NCBI GenBank assembly: GCA_036504895.1
Contig: DASXUJ010000080.1
Span: forward strand, 1 to 42,185
Reading direction: 5' to 3'
From: Syntrophorhabdaceae bacterium
GTDB taxonomy: Bacteria > Desulfobacterota > Syntrophorhabdia > Syntrophorhabdales > Syntrophorhabdaceae
DNA length: 42,185 nt
Shown in pieces: positions 7,790 to 14,742 of the stretch (the first letter of the stretch is position 1; every line of letters begins with the position of its first letter). Position numbers and translations under genes: made by a program. Under the pieces are notes generated by a model. That model searched no databases. It saw nothing but the letters and a program-made list of their open reading frames with translations, and had not been told where the DNA came from.

Positions 7790-8456
7790 TTCCCTTCTTG
7801 CCGCCTACGGGACCAGACACTGGTGGCCGGGAGAAACTCCCCTTGAGGTGATGGTGGGTGCCGTGCTCACCCAGAACACATCCTGGAAAAACGTGGAGAA
7901 AGCCATCTCTTCCATGAAAAGGCAGGGGGCCATGAGTCTGCCCGCCCTTGCCGCCATGGAGGAGAAAGGTCTCGCTGAAATCATCCGGTCTGCCGGATTT
8001 TACAATGTAAAGGCCCGAAGACTGAAAAATCTCATCCACTTTATAGGGGAGAAGTTCGACGGGAAGATAGAGAGTATGGCGGAGGAGGGATTGCCGGGCC
8101 TGCGGGACCTTCTCCTCGGGATCAACGGGTTAGGGCCTGAAACCGCGGACAGCATCCTCCTTTACGCGCTCCAAAAACCGGTATTTGTGGTCGATGCCTA
8201 TACGAAACGGTTCCTGACCAATCACGGACTCTATTGCAAAAGCACCGATTACCATGAGATTCAACGATATTTTCAGGAAAGGCTCGCCCCCGACACCTAC
8301 CTTTATAACGAATTTCACGCATTGATCGTAGTCCTGTGCCAGACCTACTGCAGAAAACAGCCGCTCTGCGACCAATGTCCCCTTGGATCCGATTTGGACG
8401 GAAAAGAGGCGCGGAATCGAAGGCCGTCGCAAGGAAGACCGCCACGTAATAAGTGA
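7755..8456 (+). CDS. HhH-GPD DNA glycosylase, endonuclease III-related (COG2231-like)
   Basis: Base-excision repair glycosylase of 233 residues. The N-terminal segment (HWWPGETPLEVMVGAVLTQN, then TSWKNVEKAI) is typical of the endonuclease III-related subgroup. The helix-hairpin-helix is INGLGPETADSILLYAL (residues 123-139), followed by VFVVDAYTKR with catalytic Asp147. The lyase lysine of classical Nth is replaced by Glu129, so a monofunctional glycosylase is expected. Four cysteines (195, 199, 205, 208) could hold an iron-sulfur cluster, but the spacing C-x3-C-x5-C-x2-C differs from Nth. The last 25 residues are basic and probably disordered. Start ATG follows aaagga. Confidence 0.86.
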   Translation: MAGDKRLQKIFDSLLAAYGTRHWWPGETPLEVMVGAVLTQNTSWKNVEKAISSMKRQGAMSLPALAAMEEKGLAEIIRSAGFYNVKARRLKNLIHFIGEKFDGKIESMAEEGLPGLRDLLLGINGLGPETADSILLYALQKPVFVVDAYTKRFLTNHGLYCKSTDYHEIQRYFQERLAPDTYLYNEFHALIVVLCQTYCRKQPLCDQCPLGSDLDGKEARNRRPSQGRPPRNK

Positions 8457-8495
8457 TATTTTTATCCCTGGTGACTAAAAGAGGTAGATGAGGCG

Positions 8496-9542
8496 CTAAA
8501 GGACGGGCGAGGGGTTTACGCTGACCCTGGGACCCCCGGCGAACCTTTCGATCCTGCCGATAAGGGAAGCTTTCTCGCCGGATTGAGAGAAGAGGTCTAT
8601 CACAGCGCCCTCATCTTTATTATCCACTACTAATATAAAGCCAATGCCCATATTAAAAGTGGAGCACATCTCGTCGAAAGATACTTCGCCGATTCGCATG
8701 ATGTGACCGAAAATAGGAGGTACCTCAGACATGAGGCCGATGCGGGCGGAAAGTCCCTCCGGAATTATCCTCTCGATGTTTCCCGGAAGACCTCCTCCGG
8801 TGATATGGGCCATGCCTCGCACGGTGAAGCGATCGAGAACAGTCGAAACAGGCTTCACATAGATCCGTGTGGGTTTCAACAGCTCCTCGTAAAGGGGACC
8901 TTCCAGCTTTTGGAGGCGGTCGGTAATCTTCAATTTGCCCATGTCGAACAAAACTTTTCTTGCCATGGAATACCCGTTGCTGTGAAGGCCGCTCGAAGCA
9001 AGACCTATGATGCTGTCGCCATCCCTGATGGTCCTGCCGTTGATAATCCCTTCCTTTTCCACAAAACCCATGGCGAACCCGGCAAGATCGTATTCGCCGT
9101 CTTTGTAGAAGGACGGCATTTCTGCAGTCTCCCCGCCGATGAGGGCGCAGCCGGCCATAAGGCAGCCGTCGCATATCCCTGCGATCACATCTTTATACAC
9201 CCCGTCTTCAAGGCGTCCGCTCGCGAAATAATCGAGAAAGAAATAAGGCTTCGCCCCCATGGTGAGGACGTCATTTGCACTCATGGCCACAAGATCGATG
9301 CCCACGGTAGTATGCTTATTGGCATCGAATGCGATCTTCAGCTTGGTTCCGACCCCATCCGTCGAGCTGACGAGCACAGGGTTCTTATAGCCCGAGGGAA
9401 TCTCCGTCAGCGCGGCAAAACCGCCTATGGAATTCATCACAAAGGGATTGAAGGTACCCTGTATCCGGTCTCTGATGTGGGAGAGGAGGGTGTCCGCTCT
9501 CTTGATATCCACGCCCGAATCTTTGTAGGTCATGCCTGCCAT
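8496..9542 (-). CDS. purM: Phosphoribosylformylglycinamidine cyclo-ligase (AIR synthetase)
   Basis: Fifth step of purine synthesis: ATP-dependent ring closure of FGAM to AIR. The 348-residue protein shows TYKDSGVDIKRAD at the N-terminus, LVSSTDGVGTKLKIA, VGIDLVAMSANDVLTMGAKP, and GGETAEMPSFY, all PurM landmarks, and IGLASSGLHSNGYS in the C-terminal half. Two starts are possible, ATG 9542 and ATG 9533. I prefer 9542 because a -35/-10 pair predicts transcription starting almost exactly there. No ribosome-binding site precedes 9542. The gene stands alone without other pur genes in the window. Confidence 0.95.
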   Translation of the reverse strand: MAGMTYKDSGVDIKRADTLLSHIRDRIQGTFNPFVMNSIGGFAALTEIPSGYKNPVLVSSTDGVGTKLKIAFDANKHTTVGIDLVAMSANDVLTMGAKPYFFLDYFASGRLEDGVYKDVIAGICDGCLMAGCALIGGETAEMPSFYKDGEYDLAGFAMGFVEKEGIINGRTIRDGDSIIGLASSGLHSNGYSMARKVLFDMGKLKITDRLQKLEGPLYEELLKPTRIYVKPVSTVLDRFTVRGMAHITGGGLPGNIERIIPEGLSARIGLMSEVPPIFGHIMRIGEVSFDEMCSTFNMGIGFILVVDNKDEGAVIDLFSQSGEKASLIGRIERFAGGPRVSVNPSPVL

Positions 9543-9549
9543 GGGTCTA

Positions 9550-9578
9550 ATCTAAAATGGATAAAGGGTCCGTGTCAA
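9550..9578 (-). promoter_or_regulatory. Predicted leaderless promoter of purM
   Basis: On the minus strand, TTGACA (9573-9578), a 17-base spacer and TTAGAT (9550-9555). Only 7 bases separate the -10 from ATG 9542, so the transcript should start at or next to the start codon. The -10 match is moderate (3 of 6). Confidence 0.5.
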
Positions 9579-9616
9579 TGATTTTGTCGCGATTCTACAC
9601 TGGGGAGAAGAACGAT

Positions 9617-9641
9617 GAAAGGGGGAGCGGGTCCCCCTTTC
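9617..9641 (-). terminator. Hairpin after the GYD-domain gene
   Basis: Perfect 10-base inverted repeat gaaaggggga (9617-9626) / tcccccttTC (9632-9641) with a 5-base loop, 8 bases after the stop codon of the GYD gene on the minus strand. The downstream T-run is poor, so termination efficiency is uncertain. Confidence 0.6.
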
Positions 9642-9648
9642 ATTTGAA

Positions 9649-9933
9649 TTACGTCATTTTGCCAATGAAGTCGTCGATGGGGATTGCGGGAAGTGTGACG
9701 ATCTCCACAGTGCCCCTGGAGCCGAACTCGATCGATACCTTTGCGATGGCTTCATTATTGGGCGCCTCAAGGATGTTGAGGAAATCATAAGGTCCGAGGA
9801 GCGCATATTGGGCAAGCACTTTTGCTCCCATCTTCTCCATTTCCACGTCCACTTCTTCAATGCGCTCCGGATGCTTTTTGATTGTCTTGCGTCCTTCGTG
9901 CGTCAGCTTACTGAGCATAATATATATCGGCAT
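9649..9933 (-). CDS. GYD-domain protein
   Basis: A 94-residue single-domain protein of the GYD family, named for the conserved Gly-Tyr-Asp seen here as LLGPYDFLNILEAPNNE (residues about 46-62, GPYD). The rest follows the family closely: PIYIMLSKLTHEGRKTIKKH at the start and GSRGTVEIVTLPAIPIDDF at the end. These are small ferredoxin-like-fold proteins of unknown biochemical role, common in anaerobes and archaea. ATG is preceded by gggggtgatgag. It has its own promoter and a hairpin terminator, so it is probably a monocistronic gene divergent from the por operon. Confidence 0.87.
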   Translation of the reverse strand: MPIYIMLSKLTHEGRKTIKKHPERIEEVDVEMEKMGAKVLAQYALLGPYDFLNILEAPNNEAIAKVSIEFGSRGTVEIVTLPAIPIDDFIGKMT

Positions 9934-10316
9934 CTCATCACCCCCTGTTGAATAATACGTTCTATATAACTAATTGTAGTATAGTTGGGGCAGTTGTCAA
10001 TACATAATTTATGCCTTTGCCGTGTGCCGGGAAGGAAAGGCAATGAGATTCGCTATATGAGGAAAGGAAAATTATCGGCCTCTCTCCCGCTGATTGGGTG
10101 ACGCCATTCCCTCTTGTGGATTCGTTCACATGCCAGACGCGGGTTAGGTCTTTATTTTAGTTGTAAATTTGTTTATAATAAGAAACAGTAGCTTCCCTTT
10201 TTTCGGGAGAGAAAGGTTCTGCTAGTTCAATATTTCACATGGTGCGGATTTTGTGGCATATGATGAAATAAATAGATATACTGTAGGCTACGAAATTTTA
10301 TTCAGGGGGCTAGCAC
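9934..10316 (+). other. Divergent intergenic region between the GYD gene and porD
   Basis: AT-rich region of 383 bases without a credible gene. Besides the GYD promoter it holds a plus-strand candidate promoter, TTTATT at 10151-10156 and TATAAT at 10174-10179 with 17 bases between. A second AT-rich stretch (10260-10300) with TATACT lies nearer to porD. porD ATG 10317 is preceded by caggggg. No gamma-subunit remnant is visible here. Confidence 0.6.
9973..10000 (-). promoter_or_regulatory. Promoter of the GYD-domain gene
   Basis: Minus-strand TTGACA (9995-10000), 16-base spacer, TACAAT (9973-9978). The leader would be about 33 nt and contains the gggggtgatgag ribosome-binding region. Confidence 0.7.
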
Positions 10317-10610
10317 ATGGCGAAACCGATGGACCAATACAAGTGGCATGAGCTCAATGTAGGCTGTGTCATCGAAGAAGTGGGGAACGCGTCAGAATAT
10401 AAAACTGGCGACTGGAGGTCCCAAAAACCGCTGTGGAATGATGCAAAATGCATCAAGTGCGGCGTTTGCTGGCTTTTTTGCCCTGATGCAGCGATTTATA
10501 AGACCGAAGAGGGGCTTTACCGGGCAAATCTGGATTACTGCAAGGGCTGCGGCATCTGTTCAAGAGAATGCAAGCCCGCGGCAATCACAATGGTGGAGGA
10601 CGAGCGATGA
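10317..10610 (+). CDS. porD: 2-oxoacid:ferredoxin oxidoreductase delta subunit (pyruvate-type)
   Basis: The electron-output ferredoxin subunit of a 2-oxoacid:ferredoxin oxidoreductase, 97 residues. Its N-terminal part (WHELNVGCVIEEVGNASEYK, then TGDWRSQKP) is the usual delta-subunit leader. Two 4Fe-4S motifs follow: Cys45, 48, 51, 55 and Cys75, 78, 81, 85. It is the first gene of the operon and its TGA overlaps porA ATG. In most anaerobes a gamma subunit precedes or is fused to delta; here there is none. Pyruvate is the default substrate guess, but branched-chain or aryl 2-oxoacids are equally possible. Confidence 0.9.
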   Translation: MAKPMDQYKWHELNVGCVIEEVGNASEYKTGDWRSQKPLWNDAKCIKCGVCWLFCPDAAIYKTEEGLYRANLDYCKGCGICSRECKPAAITMVEDER

Positions 10611-11788
10611 AGGTACTGAAGGGTATCGAAGTATCGATAGCAGCGGCCGATGCGGCGAAGCTCGCGCGGGTCGAAGTCATAGCGGCTTATCCCATTACAC
10701 CCCAGACGCATATCGTTGAACACCTGGCAGAGCTTGTCGCGAACGGCGAGCTGGACGCCAGTTATATAAATGTCGAATCAGAGCATTCTGCCATGTCCGC
10801 CTGCTGCGGCTCTTCTGCGGCGGGGGCCAGGACTTTTACCTCAACCAGCTCCCAGGGTATGGAGCTGATGCATGAGATCCTGTTCATTGCATCCGCGATG
10901 AGACTGCCTATCGTCATGGCGGCTGTCAACAGGGCCCTTTCCGCGCCCCTGTCAATTTGGGGAGATCATGGTGATGTCATGGCCTCGAGAGACACGGGCT
11001 GGATCATGCTTTTTTGTGAAAACGGACAGGAAGTGGTGGACAGCACGATCCTGGCATTCAGGATCGCAGAGGACCGCAGGGTACTCCTTCCGGTGATGGT
11101 CAATCTGGACGGCTTCTCCCTGAGCCACGTAATAGAACCGATTGATTTCCCAACTCAGAAAGAGGTGGACGAGTTCCTCCCCGCCTACGATCCGCTGTAT
11201 ACGCTCCACCCGGACAAGCCGGTGACCATGGGGGCCTATGGCATGCCCGAGATTTACACCGAGGCGAAGTACGCTCAGGAGACCGCTCTGGTGAATTCGA
11301 AGGTCGTAATCAAGGAAGTCCTTGCCGAATATGGAAAGAAATTCGGAAGGAACTATAATATTGTGGAATCCTATAACACTGAGAATGCCGATGTAGTTTT
11401 CGTCGCCCTGGGCGCCATAGGAGAGAACATCAAGACCGCGATAGATACCTTAAAAGAGCAGGGCAAGGAAGCAGGCCTCGTATCCTTGAGGCTTTTCAGG
11501 CCCTTCCCCGTTGATGAGGTAGCGTCCGCACTAGGGAACAAGAAGCGTGTGGTGGTGATCGAGAGAGTGATGCCGGCCGGGGCTCCGAACGGGCCGCTCT
11601 TTCAGGAGCTCTCCGCCGTCGCCCTTGCCCGGGGTTTTAAAGGGGAGCTTACCAATTACATAGTGGGTCTTGGAGGAAGAGATGTGTTGCCCCAGGACTT
11701 TGAAGCCGTATTTGAAGAGATTTCGTCGGGTAATCCCGCCATACCTCATGATGGAAAGAATTTCAGGGTCATAGGAGTGAGAGCATGA
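10607..11788 (+). CDS. porA: 2-oxoacid:ferredoxin oxidoreductase alpha subunit
   Basis: The 393-residue alpha subunit carries the pyrimidine-type TPP-binding fold that completes the active site with PorB and converts a 2-oxoacid plus CoA to acyl-CoA, CO2 and reduced ferredoxin. Landmarks are AAYPITPQTHIVEHLAELV near the start, YINVESEHSAMSACCGSSAA with the catalytic-type Glu, TSSQGMELMHEILFIASAMR, and the C-terminal domain segment VSLRLFRPFP. ATG 10607 gives the usual N-terminus (MKVLKGIEVSIAAADAAKLA) and ATGA overlap with porD. It also overlaps porB1 by ATGA. Length fits a four-subunit enzyme, not the large fused form. Confidence 0.93.
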   Translation: MKVLKGIEVSIAAADAAKLARVEVIAAYPITPQTHIVEHLAELVANGELDASYINVESEHSAMSACCGSSAAGARTFTSTSSQGMELMHEILFIASAMRLPIVMAAVNRALSAPLSIWGDHGDVMASRDTGWIMLFCENGQEVVDSTILAFRIAEDRRVLLPVMVNLDGFSLSHVIEPIDFPTQKEVDEFLPAYDPLYTLHPDKPVTMGAYGMPEIYTEAKYAQETALVNSKVVIKEVLAEYGKKFGRNYNIVESYNTENADVVFVALGAIGENIKTAIDTLKEQGKEAGLVSLRLFRPFPVDEVASALGNKKRVVVIERVMPAGAPNGPLFQELSAVALARGFKGELTNYIVGLGGRDVLPQDFEAVFEEISSGNPAIPHDGKNFRVIGVRA

Positions 11789-12711
11789 GATTAAAGAGCC
11801 TTCAACTGTATACTGAGGATCCCGCAGAAGAATTTGCCGTCTCCGGCCACCGCGCATGTCAGGGCTGCGCCGAAATACTTGCCCTCCGGCTCGCCCTTAA
11901 AGTTTTCGGCAAAGATACGATCCTCTGCATGGCAACGGGGTGCATGGAGATTATCTCCACCCCTCTTCCTACTACGGCATGGACACTTCCCTGGATACAT
12001 GTGGCGTTTGAAAATGCGGCATCCGTTGCCTCCGGAGTCGAGGCAGGCATAAAGATCCTCATGGATAAAGGGAAGATCGCGAAGAAAGACATCCATGTAG
12101 TCGCCATCGCGGGCGATGGAGGGACGAGCGACATCGGCCTCCAGGCCCTTTCCGGGGCCCTGGAGAGGGGACACAAATTTACCTATATCTGCGTCGATAA
12201 TGAAGCCTATATGAATACGGGAATCCAGCGCTCCTCTTCTACTCCCTACGGCGCCATGACCACTACGAGTCCTCCCGGTAAAAAGAGCATCGGCCAGGCT
12301 ACATGGAAAAAGAACATGCCCGAGATCGTAGCCGCCCATAATGTCCCCTATGTAGCGACCGCCTGCCCGTCCTACCCCTTCGATCTTTTTGCGAAGGTGA
12401 AGAAGGCGAAGATGGTCCAGGGCCCGTCTTATCTGCACGTGCTCTCGGTCTGTCCCACAGGGTGGAGAATACCGTCCAACCAGGCCATCGAATATGGAAA
12501 GCTCGCGGTGAGAACCGGTATGTTCCCCTTATATGAGATCGAAGACGGAATATGCAGGGTAACTTACAGTCCCGAGCCTCTAAGGCCGGTGACTGAATAT
12601 CTCAAGGGTCAGGGCCGCTACAGGCATCTGACGGAGGAGTCCACATCGCTGATCCAGGAAAGGATTACGAGCGAGTGGGAGCAGTTGAAATACAGGTGTA
12701 CGGTAAAATAG
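11785..12711 (+). CDS. porB: 2-oxoacid:ferredoxin oxidoreductase beta subunit, copy 1
   Basis: TPP- and 4Fe-4S-binding beta subunit of 308 residues. Cluster cysteines Cys25, Cys28 (ACQGCAEI), Cys53 (ATGCMEII) and Cys223 (SVCPTGWR) are all present. The TPP-Mg motif runs from GDGGTSDIG (110-118) to DNEAYMNTG (138-146). ATGA overlap couples it to porA. A hairpin follows 38 bases after the stop. It closely resembles the second beta subunit downstream: most differences are in the first 15 residues, around 90-105 and after residue 260. The active-site regions are nearly identical. Confidence 0.93.
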   Translation: MRLKSLQLYTEDPAEEFAVSGHRACQGCAEILALRLALKVFGKDTILCMATGCMEIISTPLPTTAWTLPWIHVAFENAASVASGVEAGIKILMDKGKIAKKDIHVVAIAGDGGTSDIGLQALSGALERGHKFTYICVDNEAYMNTGIQRSSSTPYGAMTTTSPPGKKSIGQATWKKNMPEIVAAHNVPYVATACPSYPFDLFAKVKKAKMVQGPSYLHVLSVCPTGWRIPSNQAIEYGKLAVRTGMFPLYEIEDGICRVTYSPEPLRPVTEYLKGQGRYRHLTEESTSLIQERITSEWEQLKYRCTVK

Positions 12712-12749
12712 CGACAGATATATAGGACACCCTTCGGACAAGATCAATC

Positions 12750-12796
12750 GATGAGTCACTCCTCCCGGAAGATAGGGAAGGAGTGACTCATCTTCC
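12750..12796 (+). terminator. Hairpin terminator after porDAB
   Basis: Perfect 14-base inverted repeat gatgagtcactcct (12750-12763) / aggagtgactcatc (12779-12792), followed by a T-rich ttcctcttt tract. It separates the first por operon from the second porB. Confidence 0.75.
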
Positions 12797-12888
12797 TCTT
12801 TCAAGCCCACACCAATACAGATGCCGAGACCCGGAAATATGCCGCATCGAAGGGGCTGAGAAATCCTGTCGACTTAATGCCGCCGGTG

Positions 12889-12917
12889 TTGACAAGTATC
12901 CGTAATAGGTTCATAAT
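12889..12917 (+). promoter_or_regulatory. Promoter of the second porB / diaphorase operon
   Basis: TTGACA (12889-12894), 17-base spacer, CATAAT (12912-12917). Transcription would start near 12924, giving a leader of about 388 nt before ATG 13312. Confidence 0.7.
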
Positions 12918-13311
12918 TATTGATAAACAGACAATTATTAGATGGGGCAAAGCCGTCTTTTGCAGTTAAATAATCATCCCGCGAAGGACTGTCCGGCGGG
13001 TAACAAGGGGAAATCCTTTTTCTTTAAGAGGACCAGTCGATGGAATAGGCTTCTTCAAGCAAATTACCTGCATACAGGTATGGCAGAGGAGAAATATTTG
13101 GATGTATACAATATCTTTCTTGGTTTTTGTCGAGGGATGAGGTAATCTTTTTAGGTGATGCACCCATTCGGATTTGGCGGGATGGGCAGAAGTCCCATCG
13201 GTCAAACAATAAATGAGAAATTGTTTCCTGTGAAGAGGCGTGAGGAACGGCCGATGCTTCGAGATGGTCTAAGAAAATAATGAGAGCACATGGAGGGAGG
13301 GATTAAAGAGT
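12918..13311 (+). other. Long structured leader of the second porB operon
   Basis: About 390 bases with no convincing gene but several local inverted repeats: cccgc/gcggg (12978-12982 / 12996-13000), TACCTG-cata-CAGGTA (13065-13080), GATGGG/CCCATC (13181-13186 / 13194-13199) and AAACAAT/ATTGTTT (13204-13210 / 13220-13226). None has a terminator T-run. I could not match it to a riboswitch class I know. The 67-residue open frame inside (12942-13145) has no ribosome-binding site and odd composition. The start of porB2 has a ggagggaggg ribosome-binding site 10 bases upstream. Confidence 0.5.
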
Positions 13312-14244
13312 ATGACGATTCCCGAGATTGATGTATATGCGGCAAATACGGTTCCAAGAGAGGAATATGCCGTACCGGGCCACAGGGCATGCCAGGGATG
13401 TGCAGAGATACTTGCCCTGAGGATGGCCCTCAAAATTTTTGGCAAGAATACGATCATATGCATGGCGACAGGATGCATGGAGATCATTTCGACTCCCCTG
13501 CCTTTGACCGATTGGAAGCTTCCCTGGATCCACGTGGCTTTTGAAAATGCCGCGGCAGTTGCTTCCGGAGTCGAAGGAGCGCTCAAAATACTGAGGGACA
13601 AAGGAAAGATTTCTGATAAACAGATTAATATAGTCGCCATCGGCGGCGACGGAGGGACAAGCGATATCGGACTCCAGGCTCTCTCCGGCGCGTTTGAGAG
13701 GGGGACCAATTTTACCTACATATGTGTTGATAACGAGGCATATATGAACACGGGGATCCAGCGGTCTTCGTCCACACCATATGGTGCGGCAACGACCACG
13801 AGCCCGCCCGGAAAGAGAAGCATCGGCCAGGCTACATGGAAGAAAAACATGCCGGCCCTGGCCGCCGCTCACAATATCCCTTACGTGGCCACTGCCTGTC
13901 CGTCTTATCCGTTCGATCTTTTCGAAAAGGTCAAGAAGGCGAAAATGGTGGACGGCCCCGCTTACCTTCATGTCCTCTCGGTGTGTCCTACGGGATGGAG
14001 AATACCGTCGGATCTTGCCATACGATATGGCCGCCTTGCGGTAGAATCAGGAATGTTTCCCCTCTATGAGATTGAAAAAGGGCGGTATAAGCTTTCTTTT
14101 AATCCGGACCCGCTCAAGCACGTCGTCGACTATATGAGCGGCCAGGGCAGATATAAACATCTCACTGTTCGCAATATTTCAGGGATTCAACAGAAAATCA
14201 CCAGGGATTGGGAGAGACTGAAACTCCGTTGCGGTGTTAAATAA
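13312..14244 (+). CDS. porB: 2-oxoacid:ferredoxin oxidoreductase beta subunit, copy 2
   Basis: A second complete beta subunit of 310 residues, clearly a paralogue of the copy ending at 12711. It keeps all four cluster cysteines (ACQGCAEI, ATGCMEII, SVCPTGWR), the TPP-Mg stretch GDGGTSDIGLQALSGAFERG and DNEAYMNTGIQRSS. It differs mainly at the N-terminus (MTIPEIDVYAANTVPREE), in the 95-110 segment and in the C-terminal 50 residues. No second alpha subunit accompanies it. Instead the next three genes code for NADH-diaphorase subunits, so it may pair with PorA in an alternative complex that includes them. Start ATG follows ggagggaggg. Confidence 0.92.
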   Translation: MTIPEIDVYAANTVPREEYAVPGHRACQGCAEILALRMALKIFGKNTIICMATGCMEIISTPLPLTDWKLPWIHVAFENAAAVASGVEGALKILRDKGKISDKQINIVAIGGDGGTSDIGLQALSGAFERGTNFTYICVDNEAYMNTGIQRSSSTPYGAATTTSPPGKRSIGQATWKKNMPALAAAHNIPYVATACPSYPFDLFEKVKKAKMVDGPAYLHVLSVCPTGWRIPSDLAIRYGRLAVESGMFPLYEIEKGRYKLSFNPDPLKHVVDYMSGQGRYKHLTVRNISGIQQKITRDWERLKLRCGVK

Positions 14245-14268
14245 TTATTTTGAGAGGTGGGGGTTTTT

Positions 14269-14742
14269 ATGGAAGTTAACAGTGAAAGACTTCACGAGAT
14301 AATAAACAAGTATCACGGCAGTGCCTCTCATCTGCTTGCCATGTTTCAGGACATTCAGAGAGAATATAGATATGTACCCAAGGAAGCGATAAAATTCGTG
14401 GCCGGGGAGCTCAATATGCCCCTTGCGAAAGCGTACGAGGTGGTGACCTTCTATAAGGCCCTTTCCCTCACACCCAGAGGCAGGCATACTGTCCATGTAT
14501 GTATGGGAACCGCATGCCACCTCCGGGGAGGAACCAATATACTTGACGCTTTTGAACGTGAGCTCAGTGTTGGAGTGGGCGAAACAACGGAAAACGGGCT
14601 ATTTACCCTGGAGACCGTGAACTGTCTGGGCGCCTGCGCCTTGGCGCCGCTCGTAAGGGTGGAGGAAAAAGATTTCGGTAAGACGACCCCCGGTGGGGTG
14701 AAAAAGATAATAAATGAATTCAGCGGCGGAGAACCCTCATGA
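14269..14742 (+). CDS. NuoE/HoxE-like 2Fe-2S subunit
   Basis: A 157-residue thioredoxin-like 2Fe-2S protein, homologous to the NuoE subunit of complex I and to HoxE/HydC-type subunits of NAD-linked hydrogenases. A helical N-terminal part (LLAMFQDIQREYRYVPKEAI) is followed by the cluster domain with Cys78, Cys83 (CMGTAC) and Cys119, Cys123 (CLGAC). It passes electrons to or from the NuoF-like partner encoded next, with which it shares an ATGA overlap. I chose ATG 14269 because the gagaggtgggg sequence lies upstream at proper distance; a GTG at 14257 would have no spacing. No membrane complex I genes are present. Confidence 0.92.
   Translation: MEVNSERLHEIINKYHGSASHLLAMFQDIQREYRYVPKEAIKFVAGELNMPLAKAYEVVTFYKALSLTPRGRHTVHVCMGTACHLRGGTNILDAFERELSVGVGETTENGLFTLETVNCLGACALAPLVRVEEKDFGKTTPGGVKKIINEFSGGEPS

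Noticed and set aside
12942-13145. 67-residue open frame in the porB2 leader
   Set aside because: No ribosome-binding site, low-complexity composition and no family resemblance; it overlaps the structured leader.
12918-13311. Fluoride or c-di-GMP riboswitch (GGTGATG and GGGCAAAGCC pieces)
   Set aside because: Only single short fragments match; the remaining conserved elements and their order are absent.
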